The notes below the pieces were generated by a model. The model did not search any database. It was not told the DNA's origin and saw only the letters and a list, made by a program, of their open reading frames with translations. Shown here piece after piece: positions 7,990 through 16,293 of a stretch of 64,000 nt of DNA; positions within the stretch are counted from its first letter, which is position 1; each line of letters begins with the position of its first letter. The DNA is from an uncultured Litoreibacter sp. GTDB lineage: Bacteria > Pseudomonadota > Alphaproteobacteria > Rhodobacterales > Rhodobacteraceae. A program made the translations under genes and the position numbers. The stretch lies in assembly GCA_947504205.1 (NCBI GenBank), contig CANNGL010000003.1, forward strand, positions 558,001 through 622,000. The letters run 5' to 3'.

Positions 7990-8973
7990 ATGGAAGCCTC
8001 GTTCTCACGTCGGAAATTGTTAACCCCCGTCGAATTGCGGGCTCTGTCAGAGCGTTCGGATACGCGCGGTTGGATACAAATGGGCAGCCACTGGCTCGCT
8101 ATCATCGGTGCAGGTGTGCTCCACGCTGTTGCAATGGGCTCTGCCTGGGTCATTCTGACAGGCTTTGTTTTAGGTGTTCTGCTGAATTTTCTGTATGCTG
8201 CGCAACATGAACTGAGCCACGCGACGGTCTTCAAAACCCGAAAACTAAATGAGATTTGGGGCCGCATTATCGGATTTCTCATGATCTTCCCGCGTGACTT
8301 CGATCAGGTCATGCACTTCGCCCACCATCAATATACCCAGAACTGGGAACGCGACGGCGAGTTGGTGCGTGAGCCCTATACGCTAGGAAGCTACCTGCTT
8401 TGGCTGTCCGGCATCACATATTGGCGCAATCGCGTCGTGGGATTGGTGCGCCGCGCCCGAGGGATCATCATAGAGCCCTATATCAAGCCCAACGAAGAAG
8501 GGAAGATCATCCGTGAGGCGCGGTTGCACCTGCTGGGTTACCTGTTGATTGGAGGGATTTCGGTTGCCACAGGAAGCTGGGCTGCCCTGACCTTCTGGAT
8601 TGTTCCAATGATCCTGACCAAGCCAGTCCATCAATTACAGAATACCATCGAGCATCTGGGTCTCAGCCATGAAGACGACATCATGGAAAACACGCGCTCG
8701 ACCCGCGCGGGCCCGCTGGTACGGTGGCTTTGTTGGCAAATGCCCTATCACACAGCACATCACACATTTCCTGCGGTGCCATTCTGGAAGCTGCGCGATC
8801 TCAATTCAAAGATTGAGGCGCAGGCAGGCGAAGTTCATCGGATGGGCTGGATCGAGTTTCAGATCGAGGTTATCCGCAAATTGCGTGCCAAGGACGAAAG
8901 CCATTATCCGATGAATGAAGTTTGGGTCATACCCACTTCTGGAGGCCGCGTAGCGCGGGTGCCGGCGGAGTGA
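7990..8973 (+). CDS. Fatty acid desaturase family membrane protein
   Basis: The 327 residues carry the three histidine clusters of membrane di-iron desaturases/hydroxylases: HELSH at 73-77, H109-x-x-H112-H113, and H254-x-x-H257-H258, with hydrophobic segments between them. Such enzymes introduce double bonds or hydroxyl groups using O2. GGAG at about 7978-7982 supports the ATG. The TGA overlaps the GTG start of the next gene (GTGA), so this gene and the TIM-barrel gene are coupled. The substrate is unknown: the surrounding operon concerns D-amino acids rather than lipids, so a non-lipid substrate or an N-acyl amino acid is possible (inference). Confidence 0.85.
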   Translation: MEASFSRRKLLTPVELRALSERSDTRGWIQMGSHWLAIIGAGVLHAVAMGSAWVILTGFVLGVLLNFLYAAQHELSHATVFKTRKLNEIWGRIIGFLMIFPRDFDQVMHFAHHQYTQNWERDGELVREPYTLGSYLLWLSGITYWRNRVVGLVRRARGIIIEPYIKPNEEGKIIREARLHLLGYLLIGGISVATGSWAALTFWIVPMILTKPVHQLQNTIEHLGLSHEDDIMENTRSTRAGPLVRWLCWQMPYHTAHHTFPAVPFWKLRDLNSKIEAQAGEVHRMGWIEFQIEVIRKLRAKDESHYPMNEVWVIPTSGGRVARVPAE

Positions 8974-9812
8974 GGCAACTCAAAACCTATACTTCGCTCT
9001 GGGCCATGCAGCCACATGATCTGACCGGGGTGAAGCTGCCCTACGACCAAGTATGCGAGATGGTGGCGGAGGCCGGCTTCGACGGTATGGCCATTGATCT
9101 GGGCGCTTCTGACGTGGCGACCGCTCACGCCGTCAGACCGCATATGGAGGCTAATGGTCTGACACCGCTTATCGTGGCTTTTCCCAAAACCATCGAAAGC
9201 CTGGAAGATACTCTGCACATGGCTGCAGACTTTGGAGCGCCTTTTGTGGATGTGATTGGGCAGGTGATGCCCATTGCGCTCGATGATATGGTTCCGGTGA
9301 TCGAGACATGGATGACGATGTCGGACCGCATCGGTGTGCCTGTGCAGTTTGAAACACACCGGAACTGCATCACGAATGATCTCTATACGACGTTGCAACT
9401 GCTTGATCGTATCCCCGACATGAGACTCTGTGCCGATCTCAGCCACTATGTCGTAGATCGCGAATTCTGGTTTCCGCTGTCCGAGCATGACCTGAGCCTG
9501 ATCTCCCGAATATTGGAAAGATCTGACAGCTTTCAGGGACGGGTGGCATCTCGTCAACAAATCCAGCTGCAACTGGATTTTCCACAACATCAGAAATGGG
9601 TCTCTTTGTTCCAGGACTGGTGGCGTGAGGGCCTGACCTCATGGCGCACGCGCAATGCCACGGGGGATTGCATCTTTGTGTGCGAGCTTGGCCCGCCGGA
9701 ATATGCGATGACGGGTCCAGATGGACGTGAGATGTCGGATCGTTGGCAAGAAGCCCAGGTTATCAAGGGGTGGATCAACGCCAGTTGGCAAGAGCTTGGC
9801 GGCAATTCCTAG
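8970..9812 (+). CDS. Sugar phosphate isomerase/epimerase-like TIM-barrel protein
   Basis: The likely start is GTG 8970 overlapping the desaturase stop; an upstream ATG at 8922 would lie inside the desaturase. The 280-residue product resembles xylose-isomerase-like TIM barrels (AP-endonuclease family 2 fold). It has an early substrate-side segment (T-S-L-W-A-M-Q-P), an A-E-A-G-F-D-G-M strand-turn, and likely metal ligands in Q-F-E-T-H-R-N near residue 110 and C-A-D-L-S-H-Y in the middle. The exact reaction is unknown. Position between a desaturase and dgcN suggests a role in the same catabolic unit. Confidence 0.75.
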   Translation: MRQLKTYTSLWAMQPHDLTGVKLPYDQVCEMVAEAGFDGMAIDLGASDVATAHAVRPHMEANGLTPLIVAFPKTIESLEDTLHMAADFGAPFVDVIGQVMPIALDDMVPVIETWMTMSDRIGVPVQFETHRNCITNDLYTTLQLLDRIPDMRLCADLSHYVVDREFWFPLSEHDLSLISRILERSDSFQGRVASRQQIQLQLDFPQHQKWVSLFQDWWREGLTSWRTRNATGDCIFVCELGPPEYAMTGPDGREMSDRWQEAQVIKGWINASWQELGGNS

Positions 9813-9953
9813 GTTTGCGGAGAACCTTGCGAGTGCACCCCGCTCTGGAGTGATTTCTTCGAAATTCTGGCCCTACAACACCATATGTTGAAAATGCAAT
9901 TCGGTGGCGTCGAGTCTAAGCTCGCGCAAACATGATTCTTCGAGGATATAGCC

Positions 9954-10955
9954 ATGATTCAGACCCCTTACCTGCTCTTTCTTGGCGACGCGCCGGACAA
10001 CTTGGCTGCAAAAGTCGCCCAAGGGATCAAGGATTGGCGTCCTGAGAATGCCGTTGGTCAGTTTCGCATGGAAGGATGCAAGGCGGACGTTGGAATTCAG
10101 GATATGACCTTGCAGGAAGGTCTGGATGCAGGTGCCAAGACTTTGGTGATCGGTGTGGCAAACCGCGGTGGCGTTATCTCTGACGCTTGGAAAGCCGTTC
10201 TCGTTGAGGCTCTGCAAATGGGTTATGACATCGCCTCCGGTTTGCACAATCTGCTGCGCGACGAGAATGAATTGCAGGCTGCCGCAAAAGTCCATGGCCG
10301 CACCCTGCACGATGTCCGCATTCCGACGGTCGCCTACCCGATCGCCAATGGCGTGAAGCGCTCGGGAAAGCGTTGTCTCGCTGTTGGTACGGATTGCTCC
10401 GTTGGCAAAATGTACACAGGGCTTTGCATGGACGCGGAAATGCGCAAGCGCGGCCTGAAGTCAACGTTTCGGCCAACAGGCCAGACAGGGATTTTGATCA
10501 CCGGCGGCGGTGTGCCGCTTGATGCCGTGATCGCTGACTTCATGGCCGGTGCGGTCGAATACCTGACGCCCGACAATGACGAGGATCACTGGGACCACAT
10601 CGAAGGGCAGGGCAGCCTTTATCATGTTTCCTATTCGGGTGTCACAATGGCGCTCATTCACGGCGGACAGCCAGACGCGTTGGTTTTGGCGCATGAACCG
10701 ACACGTAGCCATATGCGTGGATTGCCGGATTATCAGCAGCCGTCGCTCGAAGATTTGCGTGATACTGCTTTGGGCATGGCGCGGATCGCAAACCCGGATT
10801 GCAAGATCATTGGCATCTCGATCAACACGCAGCATATGTCCGAGGAAGATGCGAAGACCTATGTCAAAGATGTAGAGGATCGTTTGGGGCTCCCAACGAC
10901 TGATCCGTTCCGCTTTGGGGCAGAGCGTCTCGTTGATGCGCTGCTGGAGCTATGA
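9954..10955 (+). CDS. dgcN: D-glutamate N-acetyltransferase DgcN (DUF1611 family)
   Basis: The 333-residue protein matches the DUF1611 architecture: an N-terminal Rossmann-like domain and a C-terminal P-loop domain with a Walker-A-like G-T-D-C-S-V-G-K-M-Y-T. Family members named DgcN acetylate D-glutamate in the marine bacterial D-glutamate pathway. The ATG follows GAGGATA, and the stop overlaps dgcA (ATGA at 10952). The adjacent racemase-like and D-amino-acid aminotransferase genes strongly support this call over other DUF1611 roles. Confidence 0.82.
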   Translation: MIQTPYLLFLGDAPDNLAAKVAQGIKDWRPENAVGQFRMEGCKADVGIQDMTLQEGLDAGAKTLVIGVANRGGVISDAWKAVLVEALQMGYDIASGLHNLLRDENELQAAAKVHGRTLHDVRIPTVAYPIANGVKRSGKRCLAVGTDCSVGKMYTGLCMDAEMRKRGLKSTFRPTGQTGILITGGGVPLDAVIADFMAGAVEYLTPDNDEDHWDHIEGQGSLYHVSYSGVTMALIHGGQPDALVLAHEPTRSHMRGLPDYQQPSLEDLRDTALGMARIANPDCKIIGISINTQHMSEEDAKTYVKDVEDRLGLPTTDPFRFGAERLVDALLEL

Positions 10956-11914
10956 TCACAGTCACCAAAGACACTTTCCCACTAGCGGAAGTTTTTACAA
11001 TCTCTCGCGGGTCGCGCACCGAGGCAAATGTTCTGACAGTGCGCGTGACCCGGGATGGCGTTACAGGATGGGGCGAATGCGTGCCCTACGCCCGCTATGG
11101 CGAAACGTTGGACAGTGTAACCGCTCAGATCGAGAACCTTCCGCCGGATATTGATCGCATCGCGCTACAAGACGCTCTGCCCGCCGGGGCCGCTCGGAAC
11201 GCAGTCGATTGCGCGCTCTGGGACCATATGGCGAAAACGTCTGGTGAACGCGCTTGGCAACTTGCTGGATTGCAGAAACCTCATCCGGAAATCACTGCCT
11301 ATACGTTGTCTCTCGATACGCCTGAGAATATGGAGGCCGCCGCCCGAAAGCATGCATACCGACCTCTCCTGAAGATTAAGCTGGGAACACCAGATGATAT
11401 GGCCAGGCTCGAAGCGGTTCGGCGCGGCGCACCGGCGACACCAATTATCATCGACGCCAACGAAGGCTGGACCGCGGAGGTGTATTCCGAGCTCGCTCCT
11501 CATTTGGTCGATCTTGGCGTTAAGCTTGTTGAACAGCCTCTTCCGGCATCTGACGATGACATGCTTGCCGAGATCGAACGCCCATTGCCTGTCTGCGCCG
11601 ATGAAGCCGCACATGATCGCAAGACTCTGTCGGCGCTCGAAGGCAAGTACGATGTGGTCAACATCAAATTGGACAAAACCGGTGGCTTAACCGAGGCGTT
11701 GGAGCTGCGCCGCGCGGCCACCGAACAGGGTTTTGGCATAATGATTGGCTGTATGGTCGGTTCTTCCTTGGCAATGGCGCCCGCTGTTTTGGTGGCGCAG
11801 GGTGCGGCCTTTACTGATCTTGACGGGCCATTGCTTCTGGCCGAAGACCGTCCAGAACCTTTGATCTTTGATGCCGACGGCGTTCATCCGCCTGAGGCCA
11901 GCCTATGGGGATAA
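10952..11914 (+). CDS. dgcA: N-acetyl-D-glutamate racemase DgcA (enolase superfamily)
   Basis: This 320-residue enolase-superfamily protein has the muconate-lactonising/dipeptide-epimerase pattern: a capping domain, K-I-K-L-G on the second barrel strand (the KxK catalytic motif), D-A-N-E-G-W, and a later acidic ligand and K-L-D-K-T-G-G. In the DgcN/DgcA pathway it converts N-acetyl-D-glutamate to the L form. Coupling to dgcN by an ATGA overlap makes this more likely than an L-Ala-D/L-Glu epimerase, its closest alternative. Confidence 0.82.
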   Translation: MITVTKDTFPLAEVFTISRGSRTEANVLTVRVTRDGVTGWGECVPYARYGETLDSVTAQIENLPPDIDRIALQDALPAGAARNAVDCALWDHMAKTSGERAWQLAGLQKPHPEITAYTLSLDTPENMEAAARKHAYRPLLKIKLGTPDDMARLEAVRRGAPATPIIIDANEGWTAEVYSELAPHLVDLGVKLVEQPLPASDDDMLAEIERPLPVCADEAAHDRKTLSALEGKYDVVNIKLDKTGGLTEALELRRAATEQGFGIMIGCMVGSSLAMAPAVLVAQGAAFTDLDGPLLLAEDRPEPLIFDADGVHPPEASLWG

Positions 11915-11918
11915 CGCG

Positions 11919-12773
11919 ATGAGCCGTACCGTCTATGTAAACGGAGAATATCTTCCCGAAGAAGACGCCAAGATTTCGATCTTTGACCGAGGTTTTCTGT
12001 TTGCCGATGGTGTGTATGAGGTCACTTCTGTTCTGGGCGGCAAACTTCTGGACTTTGACGGGCATGCGGTCCGATTGCAGCGTTCTTTGAACGAGTTGGA
12101 GATAAAAAACCCGATCTCCAAAGAAGACCTGCTAGAGGTGCATCGCGTGCTCGTTGCCAAAAACGACATATCGGACGGTTTGGTATATTTGCAGATCACC
12201 CGCGGGGCAGCGGATCGTGACTTTGCGTATCCGAAAGACGCGGAACCCACCATCGTTCTCTTCACCCAAGCCAAACCGGGACTTGCCAATAGCCCGCTCG
12301 CGGATACTGGCATCAAGGTTATTTCGATTGAAGATCAGCGTTGGGGTCGTCGGGATATTAAAACCGTCCAGCTTTTGTTCCCGTCGATGGGCAAGATGAT
12401 GGCGAAGGCTGCGGGCGCAGATGATGCCTGGATGGTCGAAGACGGCTTTATTACCGAGGGTACGTCAAACAACGCTTACATTGTTAAAAACGGCAAGATC
12501 ATCACCCGGCATCTAGGCAATGAAATTTTGCATGGGATCACACGGGCCGCTGTCTTGCGTTTCGCCGCCTCAGCGCAAATGGAAGTTGAGGAACGCGCCT
12601 TCACTTTGGATGAAGTGAAAGACGCTGACGAGGCGTTCATCACATCGGCTTCGATGTTTGTGATGCCCGTTGTTGAGATGGATGGAGATCCTATCGGCAC
12701 CGGAAAACCAGGCTCAGTGGCGGTCCGTCTGCGAGAGATCTATCTTGAAGAGAGCCTAAAAGCCGCTGTTTGA
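11919..12773 (+). CDS. dat: D-amino-acid aminotransferase (PLP fold type IV)
   Basis: The 284-residue class IV aminotransferase starts at ATG 11919, four bases after the dgcA stop. It has the family pattern: F-D-R-G-F-L-F-A-D-G-V-Y-E-V near the N-terminus, the PLP lysine in R-R-D-I-K-T-V-Q, and E-G-T-S-N-N-A-Y downstream. D-I-K rather than the branched-chain aminotransferase pattern favours D-amino-acid transaminase. It would interconvert D-alanine, D-glutamate and 2-oxo acids, feeding D-glutamate to DgcN or draining it. Confidence in the D-specificity is moderate. Confidence 0.85.
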   Translation: MSRTVYVNGEYLPEEDAKISIFDRGFLFADGVYEVTSVLGGKLLDFDGHAVRLQRSLNELEIKNPISKEDLLEVHRVLVAKNDISDGLVYLQITRGAADRDFAYPKDAEPTIVLFTQAKPGLANSPLADTGIKVISIEDQRWGRRDIKTVQLLFPSMGKMMAKAAGADDAWMVEDGFITEGTSNNAYIVKNGKIITRHLGNEILHGITRAAVLRFAASAQMEVEERAFTLDEVKDADEAFITSASMFVMPVVEMDGDPIGTGKPGSVAVRLREIYLEESLKAAV

Positions 12774-12774
12774 T

Positions 12775-13044
12775 CTACTTTTTGTCCGGGGCTTTGTCGT
12801 CGAGTATGATCAACAGCTCCTGGCGAAAGAAGTGAGCGCGGTTTGAAAAACGAGGCGGTGCGTTTGTCAGCTTGAGATGTAGTGCGCCAGCCTGAGCCGT
12901 CGTAAGCGCATTATAGTCGACCTCACCCACATTCCATTGTGACAGTCGCGCAGATATTGACGCTAACAGCTGAGCGTTTGGTCCCGCGCTCGCAACTATA
13001 GGTGCCAGCGATATCAAGCTTGCAAGAATGGCCGCGCGCAACAT
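12775..13044 (-). CDS. Small exported protein, paralogue of the upstream gene
   Basis: The start at 13044 overlaps the stop of the preceding gene (TGATG), which is better than the in-frame start at 13062 because it places a clean signal peptide at the N-terminus (M-L-R-A-A-I-L-A-S-L-I-S-L-A-P, cleavage near V-A-S-A). The mature part is about 70 residues. It contains V-G-E-V-D-Y-N-A-L-T-T-A-Q-A, which parallels the neighbour's F-S-E-V-D-V-D-S-L-S-S-A-Q-V, so the two are a tandem duplication. Function unknown; the stop ends one base after the convergent dat stop. Confidence 0.7.
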   Translation of the reverse strand: MLRAAILASLISLAPIVASAGPNAQLLASISARLSQWNVGEVDYNALTTAQAGALHLKLTNAPPRFSNRAHFFRQELLIILDDKAPDKK

Positions 13045-13301
13045 CACTTGAAAAGGCTCCAAATTCTGTTGCCGAGAACTGCCCCAATGCCGCCGCGGAT
13101 ATCAGATGCGGGTTTGCTAGAGTGCAGAATATGGTTGATTTGTGCGACCTGTGCTGATGACAAGCTGTCAACATCAACCTCACTGAAACCGTACTGCGGC
13201 AGCGTTTGCTTTAGATGCGCTCGTGTAGATTTCTGAGACGCACTCGCCGCGCCCGAGAGCGCCACAAAAGCGGCAAATGCTATGAGGATTGACCGGATCA
13301 T
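13044..13301 (-). CDS. Small exported protein (tandem paralogue pair, upstream member)
   Basis: An 85-residue protein with a signal peptide (hydrophobic core I-L-I-A-F-A-A-F-V-A-L, cleavage near A-S-A-S). AAGGAG six bases before the ATG supports the start. The mature region carries the motif Y-G-F-S-E-V-D-V-D-S-L-S-S-A-Q-V-A-Q-I, shared in pattern with the downstream gene, then a glycine-rich stretch. It is likely periplasmic or secreted. The pair seems to be an operon; no enzyme motif is visible. Confidence 0.75.
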   Translation of the reverse strand: MIRSILIAFAAFVALSGAASASQKSTRAHLKQTLPQYGFSEVDVDSLSSAQVAQINHILHSSKPASDIRGGIGAVLGNRIWSLFK

Positions 13302-13372
13302 ATCTCGCTCCTTTTGACGAATGTTATCACGTGAATGCAGGGGCTCACAGGGATCCTCGGCTCACTTCGGTG

Positions 13373-13675
13373 TTACGTCACCTTTTTGTGCGCAATTTCG
13401 AACGCGGCTTTCTGGGCGTCTGAAGCTTCCTTTTGATATTGGGCTTTGTAGTCCTCAAACGGCATTCCATAGAATATTTCCCGTGCTTCCATCTTGCCGA
13501 TATCGATGTCGCGTTCCGCAGCCGCTTCCTGATACCAGCGGCTGAGGCAGTTGCGACAAAATCCTGCGAGATTCATCATTTCGATATTTTGCACCTCGGG
13601 TCGATCTTCCATCAGGTGCCTTTGCAATCGGCGAAATGCAGCGGCTTCAATTTCGATTTTGGTTTGTTTGTCCAT
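13373..13675 (-). CDS. DUF1244 family protein
   Basis: A 100-residue soluble protein with the DUF1244 core: A-A-F-R-R-L-x-x-H-L near the N-terminus, then D-L-x-N-L-A-G-F-C-R-N-C-L-type sequence (here M-M-N-L-A-G-F-C-R-N-C-L-S-R-W-Y) with two Cys three apart. ATG 13675 is chosen because GGGAG lies five bases before it. It lies one base downstream of the N-formylglutamate amidohydrolase gene on the same strand, so both are probably co-transcribed. Molecular role unknown. Confidence 0.88.
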   Translation of the reverse strand: MDKQTKIEIEAAAFRRLQRHLMEDRPEVQNIEMMNLAGFCRNCLSRWYQEAAAERDIDIGKMEAREIFYGMPFEDYKAQYQKEASDAQKAAFEIAHKKVT

Positions 13676-13676
13676 A

Positions 13677-14420
13677 TCAGCTCCCTTCGAAGTCATGCAG
13701 GCTGTTGCTTATCAGCGGCGCCAGAGTGTCTGCCCAGAAATTCTGTCCTTCTTCATCAGAGATGAGGTCGTTGCGTAGCTCAATCAAGAGATTGTGCCGT
13801 CCGTGCGCCAATGCGTGCCGCTCAATGGTGTCGCCGCTGAGGTGTCCTGAATAGGGCTCGTTGTCGCCGATACAGTAATTCGTATCACTGCGGAGACGGT
13901 TCAACATCGCATCGCCGAGGCGCCGATCATGGGCTGACAAGATACTTACTTCCCAAGGTCGCGTGTCACGGCCGCGCAGTTGCGGCGTAAAGGAGTGAAC
14001 AGAAATAATCACCGGGGCGGTACGGCTCGACAACACCCTCTCAAGTTCGGCGTGGTACGGACGATAGCACAGATTCATACGGTGCTCGCGCTCGGCCAGA
14101 TCCGCGCTGCGATTGGCGGGGATTATTGAGCCGTCGTAAATCCGCATCAGCAATGTCGGATCATCTTCGCCGCGGTTAGGGTCAATTACTAAGCGTGAGA
14201 AGTTTGACAGAACGGCTGAGGCATTCAGGTTATCGGCCAGCCGCCGGCTGACGCCAGCCGCGCCGATATCAAATGCAATGTGCCGTTCCATATCCGATGT
14301 GGGTAGGCCGAGGGAGCCACCAGCCACGGCCTCGGGAACTGTGTTGGTTGCGTGATCGCAAACCACCACAAAGCGGCCGTTGCGTTCAGGGTGATAAAGT
14401 TCAACGGGGTGATAGGGCAT
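13677..14420 (-). CDS. N-formylglutamate amidohydrolase family protein
   Basis: The 247-residue protein belongs to the FGase family (PF05013). Conserved blocks include V-V-C-D-H-A-T-N (metal-binding His region) near residue 20, H-I-A-x-D-I-G-A-A, R-L-V-I-D-x-N-R and I-S-V-H-S-F-T-P. The ATG at 14420 is preferred; the frame continues upstream across the divergent pyk start but without a family match. Substrates of this family range from N-formylglutamate to other N-acyl amino acids, so the exact substrate is unproved. It is divergent from pyk with a 135-bp gap. Confidence 0.87.
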   Translation of the reverse strand: MPYHPVELYHPERNGRFVVVCDHATNTVPEAVAGGSLGLPTSDMERHIAFDIGAAGVSRRLADNLNASAVLSNFSRLVIDPNRGEDDPTLLMRIYDGSIIPANRSADLAEREHRMNLCYRPYHAELERVLSSRTAPVIISVHSFTPQLRGRDTRPWEVSILSAHDRRLGDAMLNRLRSDTNYCIGDNEPYSGHLSGDTIERHALAHGRHNLLIELRNDLISDEEGQNFWADTLAPLISNSLHDFEGS

Positions 14421-14555
14421 AGTCAGACACGTATTTGCATTTGGGCGCACACTAGGGCCGCCTGTAGGAAAGCGCCAGTTGCTCTGCGCTTGCAATTGCG
14501 CCATATGTGGCCTCGGCCCAACGAAAAAAAATGTGAACTGACCAACGAGGCAGAT

Positions 14556-16001
14556 ATGAGACGCCTTCGCAGCGTAAAAATAGTGGCAACTCTCGGGCCC
14601 GCTTCCAATGACTACGATATGATCCGGGCCTTGTTCGAGGCTGGCGCCGACGTGTTCCGGCTCAACATGAGCCATGGCGATCATGAAGAAATCCGTGCTC
14701 GTCATCAGATCATCCGCAAGATCGAAAAAGATACAGGACGCCCGATCGCTATTCTGGCCGATCTACAAGGTCCGAAGCTTCGCGTTGGTGTGTTTGCCAA
14801 TGAAGAAGAGGAATTGGAAGAAGGCGCGAGTTTCCGGCTCGATCTGGATGATCAACCGGGTGACAAAGCGCGCGTGCAGTTGCCGCACAAGGAAATTTTC
14901 GATGCTCTGCGGCCAGGGGCGAGCCTTTTGGTCAATGATGGCAAGATCCGCTTGAAGGTCAAAGACTGTGGTTCCGATTTTGCGAATTGCGAAGTTATGG
15001 TTGGCGGCACGATTTCGAACCGCAAGGGTGTGAATGTCCCCGATGTCGTGCTTCCTTTGGCTGCGCTGTCTGAGAAGGACCGAAAAGATCTTGAGTTCGT
15101 TTGTCAGCTTGGTGTGGACTGGCTGGCACTAAGTTTTGTTCAGCGCCCTGCCGATGTTCAGGAAGCTCGCGAACTGTCGCAGGGTCGGGCAGCGATCCTC
15201 TCGAAGATCGAGAAACCTGCTGCTGTCGAAGCCTTCGATGATATTCTGGCTGTCTCTGACGGCATCATGGTTGCACGTGGTGATCTTGGTGTGGAACTTC
15301 CGGTGCAGAATGTTCCACCGATCCAAAAGCGCCTGATCCGAAAATGTCGGACGGTTGCAAAACCGGTGATTGTCGCGACGCAGATGCTTGAAAGCATGAT
15401 CGACAGCCCAATCCCGACCCGCGCTGAGGTTTCGGACGTCGCCACCGCTATTTATGAAGGCACGGACGCGATAATGCTTTCGGCTGAATCAGCGGCGGGT
15501 AGCTATCCTATTGAAGCGGTGACCACGATGAATAACGTGGCCATCGAAGTTGAAAGTGACTCCAACTATCGCGAGATTATTGCCGCGCAGCGTGGCGGCA
15601 AGAAGACCTCGGTTGCCGATGGTATCGTTGTCGCAGCGCGCGAGATTGCGGAAACCACCGACATCAAAGTGATTTGCTGCTTCTCGCAATCCGGGACAAC
15701 GGCATTGCTCGTCTCCCGCGAACGGCCGCATGTTCCAATTATCGCCATGACACAACTTGTTGGAACAGCCCGCCGCTTGTGTCTGAGTTGGGGGACACAT
15801 TGTGTTCTGACGGGCGAGGTGGAACGCTTCAAGACCGCAGTTGTCAACGCGGCGCGCGCGGCACGCGAATACGGGTTTGCTTCAGCACAAGATCAGATTG
15901 TGGTGACAGCAGGTGTGCCATTCAATGTACCTGGTTCCACAAATATTCTCCGCGTTGCCCCTTGCGAGGAAAGGTTGATTTTCGCAACTGACCCTGAATA
16001 A
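14556..16001 (+). CDS. pyk: Pyruvate kinase
   Basis: Pyruvate kinase makes pyruvate and ATP from phosphoenolpyruvate and ADP. The 481-residue product begins M-R-R-L-R-S-V-K-I-V-A-T-L-G-P, the canonical start, and GAGG lies five bases before ATG 14556. Signature elements: R-L-N-M-S-H-G, I-L-A-D-L-Q-G-P-K-L, and M-V-A-R-G-D-L-G-V-E-L. The C-terminal domain is present, so the length is that of a full type enzyme. A small membrane protein gene follows after 33 nt. Confidence 0.97.
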   Translation: MRRLRSVKIVATLGPASNDYDMIRALFEAGADVFRLNMSHGDHEEIRARHQIIRKIEKDTGRPIAILADLQGPKLRVGVFANEEEELEEGASFRLDLDDQPGDKARVQLPHKEIFDALRPGASLLVNDGKIRLKVKDCGSDFANCEVMVGGTISNRKGVNVPDVVLPLAALSEKDRKDLEFVCQLGVDWLALSFVQRPADVQEARELSQGRAAILSKIEKPAAVEAFDDILAVSDGIMVARGDLGVELPVQNVPPIQKRLIRKCRTVAKPVIVATQMLESMIDSPIPTRAEVSDVATAIYEGTDAIMLSAESAAGSYPIEAVTTMNNVAIEVESDSNYREIIAAQRGGKKTSVADGIVVAAREIAETTDIKVICCFSQSGTTALLVSRERPHVPIIAMTQLVGTARRLCLSWGTHCVLTGEVERFKTAVVNAARAAREYGFASAQDQIVVTAGVPFNVPGSTNILRVAPCEERLIFATDPE

Positions 16002-16034
16002 TCTTTGACTTGTTGGAGTTGTTGAGAGGTTGGT

Positions 16035-16259
16035 GTGAGTAACGAATTCATTCTTGTTCTGGGCCTGGCAATTGGCGTGCTCACGATCCCTGCGATGTTC
16101 TCAGCTTGGATGGATGGCAATCCACCACGGGTCGCCACGTTTTCTGCAGTCGTTTCTGGTGCGATGATTATCTATGCGATCTACAATCAGCCGGGTGGCT
16201 ATTCCGTAAACGAGTTGCCCGAGATTATCTCACGCGTCGTGGCTGACATCATACGTTGA
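16035..16259 (+). CDS. Small membrane protein, unknown
   Basis: A 74-residue protein that starts at GTG 16035, with GAGAGG six to ten bases before. Two hydrophobic segments are visible (residues about 5-22 and 35-50), separated by a short polar turn (W-M-D-G-N-P-P-R), so it is likely a two-helix inner-membrane hairpin. It sits between pyk and a sulfotransferase gene. No family is recognised. Confidence 0.7.
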   Translation: MSNEFILVLGLAIGVLTIPAMFSAWMDGNPPRVATFSAVVSGAMIIYAIYNQPGGYSVNELPEIISRVVADIIR

Positions 16260-16293
16260 AACCCCAATTGCTGCACAAAGCTGGCGGAGATTA

